From the NCBI RefSeq assembly GCF_000341345.1, contig NC_020302.1, forward strand, positions 2,088,075 through 2,152,074: a DNA stretch of 64,000 nucleotides, read 5' to 3'. Positions 1 to 9,415 of this stretch are shown here, piece by piece. The translations under genes and the position numbers were made by a program. Below the pieces are notes generated by a model. It was not told where the DNA came from and did no database searches. It saw only the letters and a list, made by a program, of their open reading frames with translations. Origin of the DNA: Corynebacterium halotolerans YIM 70093 = DSM 44683 (lineage in GTDB: Bacteria; Actinomycetota; Actinomycetes; Mycobacteriales; Mycobacteriaceae). Position 1 is the first letter of the stretch; the number at the start of each line of letters is the position of its first letter.

Positions 1-36
1 TCGTGGACGTCCGAGATTGTCGTCCTTCGAGCCCAT
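1..36 (-). CDS. 5' end of an unidentified gene, cut by the window edge
   Basis: An ATG on the minus strand at position 36 follows a very good ribosome binding site, GAGGAGGAACC, with ideal spacing. The twelve visible codons read MGSKDDNLGRPR and stay open to the window edge. This is too little to assign a family. It lies downstream of and in the same direction as the small membrane protein gene at 167-379, so it may be cotranscribed. Confidence 0.45.
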   Translation of the reverse strand, partial: MGSKDDNLGRPR

Positions 37-166
37 GGTTCCTCCTCATCTCGGTGCGGAGATTCGGTGTGGCCGCCCCGCACCGGTTGTCGGCGGGTGT
101 CTCGTGCCCCACTGTAGGTGCGGACCTCCCCGCGCGCCGTGGGAGGAGCGAACGGACGGGGACTTC

Positions 167-379
167 TCAGACGTCGGAGCCGGGCGCGGTCCCGGTGGTC
201 TCGGTGGTCTCGGCGTTCTCGTCCTTCCGCCGCCGCACGGGCAGGAACAGGACCAGGGCGATCGCGGCCACGATGATCGGGGCCAGCACGCTGCGGTTGA
301 GCTCGAGGGCGGCGACGACGACATAGGCGACGATGAGCAGCGCGACGAGGGCGAGCCTGGTGACGGCAATCCGGTCCAT
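167..379 (-). CDS. small two-helix membrane protein
   Basis: A 70-residue protein with two hydrophobic segments, roughly residues 8-25 and 29-47, joined by a short loop. A basic cluster (RRRK) follows, then a Thr/Glu-rich tail, so the tail is probably cytoplasmic. The ATG is preceded by GGAAGGAC at good spacing. It starts 43 bases after the acyltransferase gene upstream, so the two probably share a transcript. I recognise no named family; the function is unknown. The high density of hydrophobic codons and the ribosome binding site argue that it is real despite its size. Confidence 0.7.
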   Translation of the reverse strand: MDRIAVTRLALVALLIVAYVVVAALELNRSVLAPIIVAAIALVLFLPVRRRKDENAETTETTGTAPGSDV

Positions 380-422
380 GGTGCGGTGGGTCCTTCCAGT
401 CGGGTGGGGCTGACGGAGAATC

Positions 423-1679
423 CTACGCCTCCGGGGTCACGTCCCCGGTGCCCGGCTCGAGACCGCGGTTCACGGCGGGGTGGGAGCCCAACCGCAGATG
501 GTCGACGTAGTCGCGGGCGCCGGCGTCCAGCTGCGGGCCGGTGGCGGCGGCGTCGGCAGGTGCGCGACGGTCGGCGCCGACGGCGAGCGGCAGGCGCGGG
601 GGCATCAGCGTCCAGCGCAGCCCCGGGATCTTCGTGATGCCCCAGAGGACGAGCGAACCGACCGCGGAGATGACCAGGGCGACGACCATCCAGAAGGCGG
701 TGCCACCCAGGAGGGTGTCCGCGTTCCGGGAGATCTCCAGGTCGGTGGCGCGGATGTTGTAGTGGTAGAGCACCGTCAGCGCGATGGGGTGGCCGAGGTA
801 GATGACGAGGGTGTGGCGGCCGAGGAAACGCAGGGCCCCCGAGACATACGGGATCCTCGCCAGCGCCACCGCCCCGGCGATCGCGATGGGGATCATCAGC
901 AGCTGGACGGCCGTGTTGACCACCAGCCGCAGCTCGGCGTAACCCACGGTCTCGGCGCCCGGCAGCAGCCACGGCAACTCCGGGGTGGAGCGGTCCGCGA
1001 AGACCGTCCAGACCGTCAGCAGGGCGAAGCCGGCGAGGTAGGCCGCTGCGGCCGGGAGGAACTTCCGCGGCGACAGGGCGTTTTCGGCGTGCTCGGCGAT
1101 CTGCGCGCGCAGGTACGCCCCGGCGATGAAGACCGGCAGGTAGAGCACCGCCTTGCCCACCATGTGGTAGTCGCTGTGCAGCGGCAGGAGGAGCACCGGG
1201 GCGAAACTGGCGAGCATGCCGGCCCAGGTGGGCAGGCGGCGGATGGCCCACAGGAACAGGTTGAACACCGTCAGGGCGAAGAGGAACCAGTACATGTTGC
1301 GTGCCTCGAGCAGATGCTCGAGATAGGTCCCGATGCCCGGCATGGGGGTGCCGTCGAACATCCGGTACTCACGGAACTTGAACCACAGTTCGATGGGCAC
1401 CCAGATCACGTAGGGAACCAGGAAGAACCACAGGCGCTTGACGAACAGCTCACCCAGCGTGAAGCGGAGGACCTTGACGGAGAAGAATCCGCTGACGAGG
1501 AAGAACAGCGGCATCCGCAGCGGGTCGAGGATGTGGTTGACGCCCGCGGCGACGGTCTCCATGCCCTGCGGGACCGCGAGGCTGACATGGAGGAGGACGA
1601 CGCCGAGGATGGAAACCCCCTTGGCGACGTCCGGCCAGGCCAGACGCGTGCGCGCGGAAGATCCCCGTGTCGTCGCCAT
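423..1679 (-). CDS. acyltransferase family 3 membrane protein (OafA/Opd-like)
   Basis: A 418-residue integral membrane protein of the acyltransferase-3 family. It opens with the family signature: Asp17 and Lys20, then a first helix ending in His31 (GVVLLHVS), where the family places its catalytic His. About ten hydrophobic helices follow, with a non-membrane tail after residue 370. Members move acetyl or other short acyl groups onto sugars or lipids of the envelope. The acceptor cannot be read from the sequence. In Corynebacterium, acylation of arabinogalactan, lipoglycan or trehalose lipids is plausible, but this is inference. GGAAGGGGGC precedes the ATG. Confidence 0.8.
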   Translation of the reverse strand: MATTRGSSARTRLAWPDVAKGVSILGVVLLHVSLAVPQGMETVAAGVNHILDPLRMPLFFLVSGFFSVKVLRFTLGELFVKRLWFFLVPYVIWVPIELWFKFREYRMFDGTPMPGIGTYLEHLLEARNMYWFLFALTVFNLFLWAIRRLPTWAGMLASFAPVLLLPLHSDYHMVGKAVLYLPVFIAGAYLRAQIAEHAENALSPRKFLPAAAAYLAGFALLTVWTVFADRSTPELPWLLPGAETVGYAELRLVVNTAVQLLMIPIAIAGAVALARIPYVSGALRFLGRHTLVIYLGHPIALTVLYHYNIRATDLEISRNADTLLGGTAFWMVVALVISAVGSLVLWGITKIPGLRWTLMPPRLPLAVGADRRAPADAAATGPQLDAGARDYVDHLRLGSHPAVNRGLEPGTGDVTPEA

Positions 1680-1818
1680 GCCCCCGCCTTCCGCCGCCTG
1701 AAGTTGTACGGCGGTAACTATAGCGTCCCGGACGGATCCGATCCAATACCCCCGGATCCGGTCGAGGGTACACCCGCCGCCGGGAAGTTGCCCACCGGCC
1801 CGGCCACCGCGGGGCGGA

Positions 1819-2556
1819 TCAGGCGCGCGGCCCGGCCCCGGGCGGGTAGCCGTTCCCGGCGGCCAGGGATTCCTTGACCTCGGAGGCGTAGACGTCGATG
1901 TAGGGCTGGCCGGCCAGATCGGCGAGGACGTGCATGACGTGGTCGGTCAGCGGGCGCGCCGCCTCCCGGCTGTCGGGGTCGATACCCAGCGAGGTGACGT
2001 AGGCGCGGCCGTCAATGGGCTCACCGACCTTCATGCGCACCTTCGCCGGACGGGGAATGACGGTGCCGATCGGATTGGCGTTGCGCGAACCGATCATGGC
2101 CACGGGGATGATCTTCTCCCCGGTGGCCAGGGCGATGCGCGCCATGCCGGTGCGCCCCTTGTACACGCGGCCGTCGGGCGAGCGGGTGCCCTCCGGGTAG
2201 ATGCCGAACACCTCGCCCCGGGCGAAGACCTCCTTCGCCGCGTGGAGGGTGGCGTCCCCGGCCCCCTTCGCGCCACGGTCGACGGGCACCTGTCCGAGGA
2301 CCCCGAAGAACCACTTCTTCACCGCGCCCGTGACACCCGGGGCGGTGAAGTACTCCTTCTTCGCCGGGAAGGTGATCTGGCGCGGGCACATCAGCGGGAA
2401 GAAGAAGGAGTCCATGACGGACTGGTGGGAGGAGGCCACCATCGCCGCCCCCTCGGCCGGGATGTGCTCGACGCCCTCGATCTCGGGGCGGTTGTAGACA
2501 TGCAGGAACGGGCCGATCAGAATGTGCTTGAAGGCCCAGTACCACTTGTTCTGCAT
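1819..2556 (-). CDS. 1-acyl-sn-glycerol-3-phosphate acyltransferase (PlsC family)
   Basis: A 245-residue lysophosphatidic acid acyltransferase-like protein. The HX4D catalytic motif is intact (His44 to Asp49, SHQSVMD) and the substrate-binding EGTRS motif lies at residues 122-126. A short hydrophobic stretch near residue 12 would tether it to the membrane. The family adds the second fatty acid in phosphatidic acid synthesis. In corynebacteria this copy sits with the ROK kinase and pimB', which suggests a role in phosphatidylinositol mannoside or general phospholipid supply, though the family alone does not prove the substrate. GAGGACGAGAC precedes the ATG. Confidence 0.85.
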   Translation of the reverse strand: MQNKWYWAFKHILIGPFLHVYNRPEIEGVEHIPAEGAAMVASSHQSVMDSFFFPLMCPRQITFPAKKEYFTAPGVTGAVKKWFFGVLGQVPVDRGAKGAGDATLHAAKEVFARGEVFGIYPEGTRSPDGRVYKGRTGMARIALATGEKIIPVAMIGSRNANPIGTVIPRPAKVRMKVGEPIDGRAYVTSLGIDPDSREAARPLTDHVMHVLADLAGQPYIDVYASEVKESLAAGNGYPPGAGPRA

Positions 2557-2609
2557 GTCTCGTCCTCGGTCTCGTAGATGTCGATGGTCGCGCCCGGCGC
2601 AGTGGAAGA

Positions 2610-3584
2610 TCAGCGGTGCGGGCTCCGGCGGGCCAGATCAGCCACGCCAATCATACCCGCGTCGGCCCCCAGCTCCGCGGTGCCGACGCGCGGGACGGGC
2701 CGGTGCCCCGCACCGACCATCCGCGAGGTCATCTGCGCCCGGGTGGTGCCCAGGTAGAGGCCCGCATCGCGGGAGACTCCCCCACCCAGCAGGATCAGCT
2801 CGGGGTCGAGCACGTCGGCGACGACCGCCAGCCCCTCCCCCAGCCAGCCGGCGAACTCATCGATCACCGCGAGCGCGAGGGCGTCACCGGCGTGGGCGGC
2901 GGCCATGACGTCCCGGCCGGTAACCGACCCGGGGGCCGTGGTCAGCGCGCGGGTCAGCGCGGCGTCGGCGAATCCGCGGGCGTCGACCAGCTCGCGGGCG
3001 GTGTCGACGAGCGCGGTGCCCGAGGCGTAGCGCTCAAGGCAGCCCCGCTTACCGCAGGGGCAGGCGCGTCCGCCCGGTACGACGGTCAGATGCCCGAACT
3101 CGGGCGCGGTGCCGTACGCCCCGCGGTAGATCTGCCCGTCGACCATCAGGGTCGCGCCGATACCGGTGCCGACGGCGAAGAAGACCCACGTGTCGGCGTC
3201 CTGTGCCGCGCCGAAGCGGTACTCACCCCAGGCGGCCGAGTTGGCGTCGTGCTCGAGACGCACCGGCAGGCCGAGACGCCCGGCGAGCCGGGCGCGGACG
3301 GGGGCCTCGCGCCACGGCAGGTGCGGGGCGAAGCGCACGCGCTCGCACTCCGGATCGAGGAAACCGGCCACGGCCAGACCCACGGCGGCGACGTCGTGCT
3401 CGCGGCGCAGCTCGTCGACGAGCGTGGCGATGCGCGCCTCCAGCTCCTCCGCCGTGTCAGGGGTGGGCACCGACCGGGCGTCGATGATCGTGCCCTCAGG
3501 GGTGACGACGCCCGCGCGCAGGTTCGTGCCGCCGATGTCGAAACCGACCGTCGCGGGGGGCGATGTCCGGGACATGGCTGACAT
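2610..3584 (-). CDS. glk: ROK family glucokinase
   Basis: A 324-residue ROK kinase. The N-terminal phosphate-binding loop DIGGTNLRAG is at about residues 16-25. The central ROK signature contains the zinc-binding cysteines in CPCGKRGCLE. There is no N-terminal helix-turn-helix, so this is a sugar kinase rather than a ROK repressor. It would phosphorylate cytosolic glucose with ATP. The neighbourhood (plsC on one side, pimB' on the other) matches the corynebacterial glk locus. Two in-frame ATGs, nine bases apart, could serve as start; the upstream one is used because GAAGG lies before it. Other hexoses or ManNAc are possible substrates. Confidence 0.82.
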   Translation of the reverse strand: MSAMSRTSPPATVGFDIGGTNLRAGVVTPEGTIIDARSVPTPDTAEELEARIATLVDELRREHDVAAVGLAVAGFLDPECERVRFAPHLPWREAPVRARLAGRLGLPVRLEHDANSAAWGEYRFGAAQDADTWVFFAVGTGIGATLMVDGQIYRGAYGTAPEFGHLTVVPGGRACPCGKRGCLERYASGTALVDTARELVDARGFADAALTRALTTAPGSVTGRDVMAAAHAGDALALAVIDEFAGWLGEGLAVVADVLDPELILLGGGVSRDAGLYLGTTRAQMTSRMVGAGHRPVPRVGTAELGADAGMIGVADLARRSPHR

Positions 3585-3657
3585 GGATGCTGCCTTCGTG
3601 GGAGGGGACGGGGGAAAGATATGAACTTTGAGAGTATAGCGGCCCGCTGCGGGACGC

Positions 3658-4782
3658 TCACACGGCGGAGGTCAGGGAGCGCAGCCGCGCGCCCATGATG
3701 TCCCACGTCCAGTGCTGCTCGACGTGCGCGCGACCCGCCGCCCCCATCCGGGCCCGCAGGTCCGGATCAGCGAGCAACCGGTCCAGCGCCGCGGTGAGCT
3801 CCCCGCGGTCGCGGCCGTCGACGACGGTGCCCGTGTCCGCGGTGACGGTCTCGGGGGCACCACCCGAGTCGCCGGCCACGACGGGTACTGCGCACGCCTG
3901 GGCCTCCAGGTAGACGATGCCGAGGCCCTCGACGTCGAGCCCCTTGCCACGGGTGCGGGCCGGCATGGCGAAGATGTCCGCCGCGGCGAGCAGGGCGACC
4001 ATGTCCGCGTGCGGGAGCGGACCGGTGAAGACCACCCCCCCGGTCCCGGCCGCCAGCTCGCGCAGGCGGCGTTCGTGACCGCCCCGCCCGACGAGGACGA
4101 GCCGGGTGCCCGGGTGCCTCTCGCGCAGGTGCGGCAGGACACGGATGAGCTGGTCCTGACCCTTGCGCGGGACCAGCCGGGAGATGCAGACGATCACCGG
4201 CTCCTCCCCCAGCCCGAAGCGTGCACGCGTGGCCGCCCGCTCGCCCGCTCCCGCGGGACGGAAGGTCTGCGTGTCCACCGCCGAGGGCAGATGGACGTAG
4301 TCCGGGTGGTCGCCGAAGGCGGGCCGCAGCCGGCGCAGGGTGTAGTCGGAGATGTAGGTGACGGTGTCGGCGGTGTCGCCGATGCGCCGCAGCAGCTGAC
4401 GCGCGCCGGGCAGCATGGACCAGCCGACCTCGTGGCCGTGGGTGGTGGCGATGATCCTCCGGGCCCCGGCCCCCCGTGCGGCGGGCGCGAGCAGCGCCAG
4501 CGGGGCGGCGGCGCCGAACCAGACGGTGTCGACGCCGTGCTCGGCGACGACGCCGGCGACCGCCCGGGCGGTCGCCGGGGTGGGCAGCATGACCCGCCGC
4601 GGCCAGCGGATGACCCGGTAGGGCAGGCCTGCATCGTGGCCGCGCGCGGCGTCGGCGTCCTGGGTGGAGGCGAAGACGATCACCTCGGACGGGTCGAGGG
4701 TGCCCAGGAAATCACGCAGATACGACTGAATCCCGCCGAGGGTCGGCGGGAAGTCGTTGGTCACCAGCAGGGTCCGGGGCAT
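3658..4782 (-). CDS. pimB: phosphatidylinositol monomannoside mannosyltransferase PimB'
   Basis: A 374-residue GT4 glycosyltransferase with the GT-B fold. The N-terminal domain begins TLLVTNDFPPTLGG. The C-terminal donor domain shows RKGQDQLI and the Glu-X7-Glu pair around EGLGIVYLE. In Corynebacterium and Mycobacterium the orthologue adds the second mannose from GDP-mannose onto Ac1PIM1 to give Ac1PIM2 at the inner membrane face, an early step toward PIM, lipomannan and lipoarabinomannan. Position between glk and the NlpC/P60 gene matches C. glutamicum. The ATG at 4782 is preferred over two in-frame GTG codons just upstream; no strong ribosome binding site is visible for any of them. Confidence 0.85.
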   Translation of the reverse strand: MPRTLLVTNDFPPTLGGIQSYLRDFLGTLDPSEVIVFASTQDADAARGHDAGLPYRVIRWPRRVMLPTPATARAVAGVVAEHGVDTVWFGAAAPLALLAPAARGAGARRIIATTHGHEVGWSMLPGARQLLRRIGDTADTVTYISDYTLRRLRPAFGDHPDYVHLPSAVDTQTFRPAGAGERAATRARFGLGEEPVIVCISRLVPRKGQDQLIRVLPHLRERHPGTRLVLVGRGGHERRLRELAAGTGGVVFTGPLPHADMVALLAAADIFAMPARTRGKGLDVEGLGIVYLEAQACAVPVVAGDSGGAPETVTADTGTVVDGRDRGELTAALDRLLADPDLRARMGAAGRAHVEQHWTWDIMGARLRSLTSAV

Positions 4783-4805
4783 GGTCACCACTGTATCCGG
4801 GCGGG

Positions 4806-5855
4806 TCAGTAGCGGACCGCTCCGGCCCAGGGCATCGAGTCCACGGAGACCACCTGGACGGGGATGCCGTAGTCGGAGGCGTGGACGAGCTGGCCGTTGC
4901 CGATGTACATGCCCACGTGCGTCACACCCGGGTAGTAACCGACGATGTCGCCGGGCTGGAGCTCGGCGCGCGAGACCGGGGTGCCGCCGGCCAGCTGCGC
5001 TTGGGAGGTGCGCGGGATGGCCTTGCCCTGCTGCTGGTAGGCCCAGACCATCAGACCCGAGCAGTCGAAGGTGTGTGGGCCGGTCGCGCCCCAGCCGTAC
5101 GGCGAGCCGAGCTTGCCCAGCGCCGCCCGGACCGCGGCCATGCCGGATTCCGGGCCGGTCACCCCGTCGAGGTCGGCCGGCAGGGGGCCGTTCTTCTCGA
5201 GCCAGCGCAGCTGGTCCGCCTCGCTGAGACCGTTGACCCGCTCCTCGATCTGCCGGATGCGCTCCTCCAGATCGTCACGCTCCGCGTCGAGTTCGGCGCG
5301 CTTGCGCTCCAGCTCGGACTGCTGGAAGGCGGCCTCGGCGACGGCGCGGGAGGCGTCGGTGTGCGCCTTTCCGGCCAGGGCGGTGGCCTCCGCCAGCTGT
5401 ACCACGGCCCGTTCGGTGTTGCGCGTCAGCGTCTCCAGGTAGGAGATCCGGTCGATGGCGTTCTGGGGGTTCTCGGCGGCGAGCGCGTTGACCACCGGAT
5501 CGACGAGCAGCCCGCGGTACTTCGCCCCGGCGACGTCGTCGACCTCGGCCTGGTGGACGTGCTCGGCGGCACGGACCTCCTCCGCGCGGACGCGGGCGGC
5601 CTCGGCGTCGTCACGCAGGACGGCGAGATCCGCCAGACCGGCCTCGATGTCGAGCTCGAGTTGCTTGACCTCCTCATTCTTGGCGGAGGCCTCACGGGAG
5701 ACCTCCTCCATCGTGGCGATGAGGGTGTCGATCTCCTGGGCGTGGACCACCGGGGCGGGGGTCAGCGTCGTGGAGGTGGTCAGCAGGGCGACGCCGAGGG
5801 CGGCGGCGACGCCCGCCCGGGTCAGGCGACCCGGCGAACCGAGGGGGAAACGCAC
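4806..5855 (-). CDS. secreted NlpC/P60 peptidoglycan hydrolase with coiled coil (RipC-like)
   Basis: A 349-residue secreted protein. A signal peptide covers about residues 1-40. A long Glu/Ala/Arg-rich coiled coil runs to about residue 210, and a C-terminal NlpC/P60 domain follows. The nucleophile is in FDCSGL and the catalytic His in THVGMYIG. The coiled coil plus NlpC/P60 layout is that of corynebacterial and mycobacterial DL-endopeptidases that cut the stem peptide during daughter-cell separation; such coiled coils often dock to FtsEX, which is inference here. The GTG at 5855 is chosen because AGAAGAGA precedes it and the signal peptide then starts sensibly; a longer frame would add 14 unlikely residues. 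Confidence 0.88.
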   Translation of the reverse strand: MRFPLGSPGRLTRAGVAAALGVALLTTSTTLTPAPVVHAQEIDTLIATMEEVSREASAKNEEVKQLELDIEAGLADLAVLRDDAEAARVRAEEVRAAEHVHQAEVDDVAGAKYRGLLVDPVVNALAAENPQNAIDRISYLETLTRNTERAVVQLAEATALAGKAHTDASRAVAEAAFQQSELERKRAELDAERDDLEERIRQIEERVNGLSEADQLRWLEKNGPLPADLDGVTGPESGMAAVRAALGKLGSPYGWGATGPHTFDCSGLMVWAYQQQGKAIPRTSQAQLAGGTPVSRAELQPGDIVGYYPGVTHVGMYIGNGQLVHASDYGIPVQVVSVDSMPWAGAVRY

Positions 5856-5958
5856 GTTCTCTTCTTTCTCACGGGCGGGAGGAATGGAACACATCAACTA
5901 TAGGGCCACCGGCCGGGAACCGGCGGTGCCCTACGCCGTCCCCGGGCGCGGAAACGAC

Positions 5959-5995
5959 GCACCGCCCGGACCGGCGGGGGCCGGCGGGCGGTGGG
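5959..5995 (-). terminator. GC hairpin after the second NlpC/P60 gene
   Basis: On the minus strand an imperfect GC-rich stem (CACCGCCCG pairing with CGGGCGGTG, plus an inner CGG/CCG part) is followed by CGTCGTTTCC. It lies between the stop of the 6025-6663 gene and the start of the next hydrolase, so it could end or attenuate transcription. The T run is weak. Confidence 0.45.
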
Positions 5996-6024
5996 ACGGA
6001 GACTGCGCGGATGCGCGTGATCGG

Positions 6025-6663
6025 CTAGAAGCGGACCACGGAGTTGATCGGCATGTAGTTGATCGGACGCTCCTGGACGGTGGAGCCGGAGTTCAGCGCG
6101 TCGATCATCATGCCGTTGCCGGCGTAGATGGCCACGTGGGAGGCACCGCCGTAGTAGGAGATGATGTCGCCCGGCTGCATGTTGCCGAGGGAGACCGGGG
6201 TGCCCTGGGCGGCCTGCGCCTGGGACGTGCGCGGGATGGACTTGCCGACCTGCTGGTAGGCCCAGGAGGTCAGGCCGGAGCAGTCGAAGGCGTTCGGGCC
6301 GGTGGCGCCCCAGCCGTAGGGGGAACCGATCTTCGAACGGGCGGCGTCGACGATGGCCTGGCCGGTGGAGGAGCTGGCCGGGGCGACGGCAGGTGCCGGA
6401 GCGGGGGCCGCGGCGGCGTTCGGGACCTGGACGTCGGCGGTGTAGGTGGTGGCCTGGGAGGACAGGCCCTGCAGAGCCGGGGCGACCTCCTGGTAGCCCG
6501 GGACGTTCTCCAGGCCCGGGACCTCGACGCGGATGTCGGTGTTCGGGATGGCGACCTCGACGGCGCCGGCGACTCCCGGGGTCAGGACGGTGGCTCCGAC
6601 GGCGACGGCGGAGGCGGCCGCGATGCGGCGGGTGGTCAGGCCCTGACGGCGGTGCTTAGCCAC
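6025..6663 (-). CDS. secreted NlpC/P60 endopeptidase
   Basis: A 212-residue exported hydrolase. It has a basic N-terminus, a hydrophobic signal peptide to about residue 34 ending GVAGA, and a short Ala/Pro linker. The C-terminal NlpC/P60 domain of about 110 residues has the nucleophile in FDCSGL and the histidine in SHVAIYAG. It closely resembles the domain of the next gene downstream and is its likely paralogue. It should cut peptide bonds in wall stem peptides. A c-di-AMP riboswitch of the ydaO class lies in the 5' leader, so expression probably falls when c-di-AMP is high, as described for actinobacterial wall hydrolase genes. Confidence 0.9.
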   Translation of the reverse strand: MAKHRRQGLTTRRIAAASAVAVGATVLTPGVAGAVEVAIPNTDIRVEVPGLENVPGYQEVAPALQGLSSQATTYTADVQVPNAAAAPAPAPAVAPASSSTGQAIVDAARSKIGSPYGWGATGPNAFDCSGLTSWAYQQVGKSIPRTSQAQAAQGTPVSLGNMQPGDIISYYGGASHVAIYAGNGMMIDALNSGSTVQERPINYMPINSVVRF

Positions 6664-6689
6664 GAATGTTTCTCCAAATCTTCCTGTGT

Positions 6690-6880
6690 GCCTACCGGGT
6701 TAGCTGGCGGGTTGGGAGTACGGAAGCTTCCCTCCCCCGGCCCACGCCGCACGGACCGGTGAGGATCGTGCGGCGCTCTCGCGGAGGATTCACCCCAGAT
6801 GGTCTGTGGTGGTTCCCCGGCTCCCCGCCCGGCCGTCCCGGAGTGGGTACGGCGTGGGCGGAGATTCGGCTTAGTTTTCA
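6690..6880 (-). promoter_or_regulatory. c-di-AMP riboswitch (ydaO/yuaA type)
   Basis: On the minus strand, ending 27 bases before the hydrolase ATG, the leader shows the conserved blocks of the ydaO/yuaA class in order. The 5' part has GCCGAATCTCCGCCC, the middle has GCCGGGGAACC and then CTGGGGTGAATCC, and the 3' part has CCAGCTAACCCGGTAGGC, which matches the consensus almost base for base. Paired GC-rich segments lie between the blocks (around 6741-6780 and 6820-6850). The class binds two c-di-AMP molecules and in actinobacteria controls rpf and NlpC/P60 genes, normally as an OFF switch. The 5' boundary is approximate. Confidence 0.88.
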
Positions 6881-7786
6881 GTTCGGATCATGCGGGCCCG
6901 CAGGGGGCTGTTCGCAATGTCTCGATCAGGTTACGAAAACGCAACGAAAATTGTCCAACGGGACGTTCAACGTGTCGCTGTTATCAACCCGTTACTTACC
7001 TGATGCGCGACGTTCATCAACTTTCCCCGCCAAAAGAAAAGCGATCTCCGAACAGGAGCGCCCCCAGCATTTCGCCACGGTGACCTGCACCAATAGTGGG
7101 GTCACGTCACGCATCCGTACACCGCAGAAAAACCGCCGATAAGAGATGTTTTTCACTGGATCAGATATATGTGACCTTGCTCGCAACGGAAACCGTTTCA
7201 CCCCTTCCGCCCCGTTATTCACTCTCGTTTCATCACGACGACCAGATCCGGAGCGCCGTTCCCCGCGATGCGACGGGGTGCGGTTACTCAGTAACGCGGT
7301 GATGCCGCGGTTGAGTACTCCCAGGTGAGTCCCTACGGGTGGGCAGGCACCGGATTGGCCCGGGGAAGGTGGCGCCTCCGGCGCCCACTGGACAGTTGTG
7401 GTGGCGGCGCCGGGTAGTGGCCCCGGGCGACGGTTCCAGAGCGTCAGGAGGCAATGCAGGAGCGCGAGCGGGGACACAGAAACCGGCACCCGGAGAGCGG
7501 CGGGAGACGAAAGTTCGGACGGTCTCCTTTCGGCCCCGCGGTCCCCTCCTCCGGGCACTGGGCGTCGCCTCCCCTGCTCTCCTGCCCGGAGCCCCGCCTG
7601 AGGCGGCAGCACGGTCGACAGGGCGGCTGCAACGCCGCGAAACCGTTCCTTACAGTAAGGAGCGCTTGTCGACGTCCCTGAAACCGCCGCGTCCCAGGAA
7701 AGGCGAAACCCCCGCCTGCCCCGGAGTGGTACCGGGTGGCGAGGGTCGCGCCTGTGAGCGCAGTGCGGGAAAGGGGGCGGACCTTG
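6881..7786. other. 906-bp intergenic region, no gene recognised
   Basis: Between the riboswitch leader and the end of qcrB no convincing gene is seen on either strand. From about 6900 to 7260 the DNA is clearly AT-richer than the surroundings and must hold the promoter of the riboswitch-controlled hydrolase. On the minus strand two TAAC half-sites lie close together (6980-6995), which could be a site for an MtrA-like regulator; this is a guess. From 7350 to 7430 there are dense GC stems, with GCCCGGGG at 7358-7365 pairing to 7421-7428. No strong terminator for qcrB stands out. Confidence 0.5.
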
Positions 7787-9415
7787 TTAGTCCAGCCGGC
7801 CCTGTTCACGGTCGTTCTCGCGGTTGGCGGCCTGCAGGCTCTCCAGCATGGCCTTCTCCTCGCGTTCGTTGTCGTGCTCGATCTGCTCGGCACGCTCGGC
7901 GATGGTGGCGTCGTCCGGGGAGAAGAAGCCGCCGCGGCCCGGGGAGCCGGCGAAGCCGAGCTCGTTCATCTGCTTCGGGACGTGGGCGCCGGCGTACTCC
8001 AGCGGGATCGCGTTGCCCTGTGCGTCCACCGGGCCCAGCGGCTGGTGGATCTCCACGAAGGCACCGTTCGGCATCTGCTTGATGACGCCGGTCTCGATAC
8101 CGTGCTCGAGAACCTCACGGTCGGAGCGCTGCAGACCGACGCAGATGCGGTAGGTGATGAAGTACGCGATCGGCGGCAGGAGCAGCAGGCCGATACGGCC
8201 GACCCAGGTCATGGCGTTCAGCGAGATCTGGAAGAAGTGCGCGACGTGGTCGTTACCGCCGGAGACGGTGAGCAGGACGAAGAACACGATGCCCATGGCA
8301 CCGATGCCGGAACGGACCGGAACGTCACGCGGGCGCTGCAGCAGGTTGTGGTGGGCGTCGTCGCCGGTGAGCTTCTTCTCGATCCAGGGGTAGGCGAACA
8401 GGAGCACGACCAGCAGGCCACACAGCAGGGCGACCCAGAAAGCCGACGGGATGGTGTAGTTGCCCAGGTAGAGCTCCCATGCCGGCATGACACGGGCGGC
8501 GCCGTCCGTCCAGAGCATGTACCAGTCCGGCTGGGAACCGGCGGAGACCGCCGACGGGTTGTAGGGGCCCAGGTTCCAGATCGCGTTGATGGTGGTCACA
8601 CCGGACATCAGCGCCAGGGCGCCGGCGGTCAGCAGGCCGAAGCCGATGGACTTGACCGCGAAGACCGGCATGATGCGGATGCCGACGACGTTGTTCTCGG
8701 TGCGGCCGGCGCCCGGGAACTGGGTGTGCTTCTGGTACCAGACCAGTGCCAGGTGCGCGGCGATCAGGGCGAGGATGATGCCCGGGATGATCAGCACGTG
8801 GGCGATGTAGAAGCGGTCCAGCATCAGGTCGGACGGGAAGTCGCCGCCGAAGATCAGCCAGTGCAGCCAGGTGCCGATGATCGGCAGGCCGACGATGATG
8901 GCGGACATGATGCGCAGGCCGACGCCGGAGAGCAGGTCGTCCGGCAGGGAGTAGCCCATGAAGCCCTCGACCATGCCCAGCAGGATCAGGGTGACACCGA
9001 TGATCCAGTTGGCCTCACGCGGGCGCCGGAAGGCGCCGGTGAAGAAGATGCGCAGCATGTGCACGACCATGGAGGCCATGAACATCAGGGCGGCCCAGTG
9101 GTGCATCTGACGCATGAACAGTCCACCACGGACCTCGAAAGAGAGGTCCAGGGCGGTGGCGTAGGCGCGCGACATCTCCACGCCGTTGAGCGGAAGGTAG
9201 GCGCCGTCGTAGATCACCTTGGTGATCGACGGGTCGAAGAACAGTGCCAGGTAGACACCGGTCAGCAGCAGGATGATGAAGCTGTACAGCGCGATCTCAC
9301 CGAGCAGGAAGGACCAGTGCGTCGGGAAGACCTTGTTCAGCTGCGGGCGCAGCAGACCGGAAACGGTGTAACGGGAATCAATGTTGTTGCCCATTTGGGC
9401 GAGTTTGTTGCTCAT
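7787..9415 (-). CDS. qcrB: cytochrome bc1 complex cytochrome b subunit
   Basis: A 542-residue membrane protein, the b-type haem subunit of the menaquinol:cytochrome c reductase. The N-terminal four-helix region contains paired haem-ligand histidines (for example in HHWAAL and VHMLRIFF), and the PEWY-equivalent region reads QPDWYMLW. Further helices follow, then a cytoplasmic tail of about 120 residues typical of actinobacteria. It oxidises menaquinol and pumps protons within the bcc-aa3 supercomplex. The ATG overlaps the stop codon of qcrA by one base (TAATG), so the genes are translationally coupled. It is the last gene of ctaE-qcrC-qcrA-qcrB. Confidence 0.97.
   Translation of the reverse strand: MSNKLAQMGNNIDSRYTVSGLLRPQLNKVFPTHWSFLLGEIALYSFIILLLTGVYLALFFDPSITKVIYDGAYLPLNGVEMSRAYATALDLSFEVRGGLFMRQMHHWAALMFMASMVVHMLRIFFTGAFRRPREANWIIGVTLILLGMVEGFMGYSLPDDLLSGVGLRIMSAIIVGLPIIGTWLHWLIFGGDFPSDLMLDRFYIAHVLIIPGIILALIAAHLALVWYQKHTQFPGAGRTENNVVGIRIMPVFAVKSIGFGLLTAGALALMSGVTTINAIWNLGPYNPSAVSAGSQPDWYMLWTDGAARVMPAWELYLGNYTIPSAFWVALLCGLLVVLLFAYPWIEKKLTGDDAHHNLLQRPRDVPVRSGIGAMGIVFFVLLTVSGGNDHVAHFFQISLNAMTWVGRIGLLLLPPIAYFITYRICVGLQRSDREVLEHGIETGVIKQMPNGAFVEIHQPLGPVDAQGNAIPLEYAGAHVPKQMNELGFAGSPGRGGFFSPDDATIAERAEQIEHDNEREEKAMLESLQAANRENDREQGRLD

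Noticed and set aside
7430..7480. A B12-box-like segment (GTCAGGAGGCAATGC) after dense stems.
   Set aside because: The rest of the cobalamin riboswitch core is missing and no cobalamin gene lies downstream on that strand.
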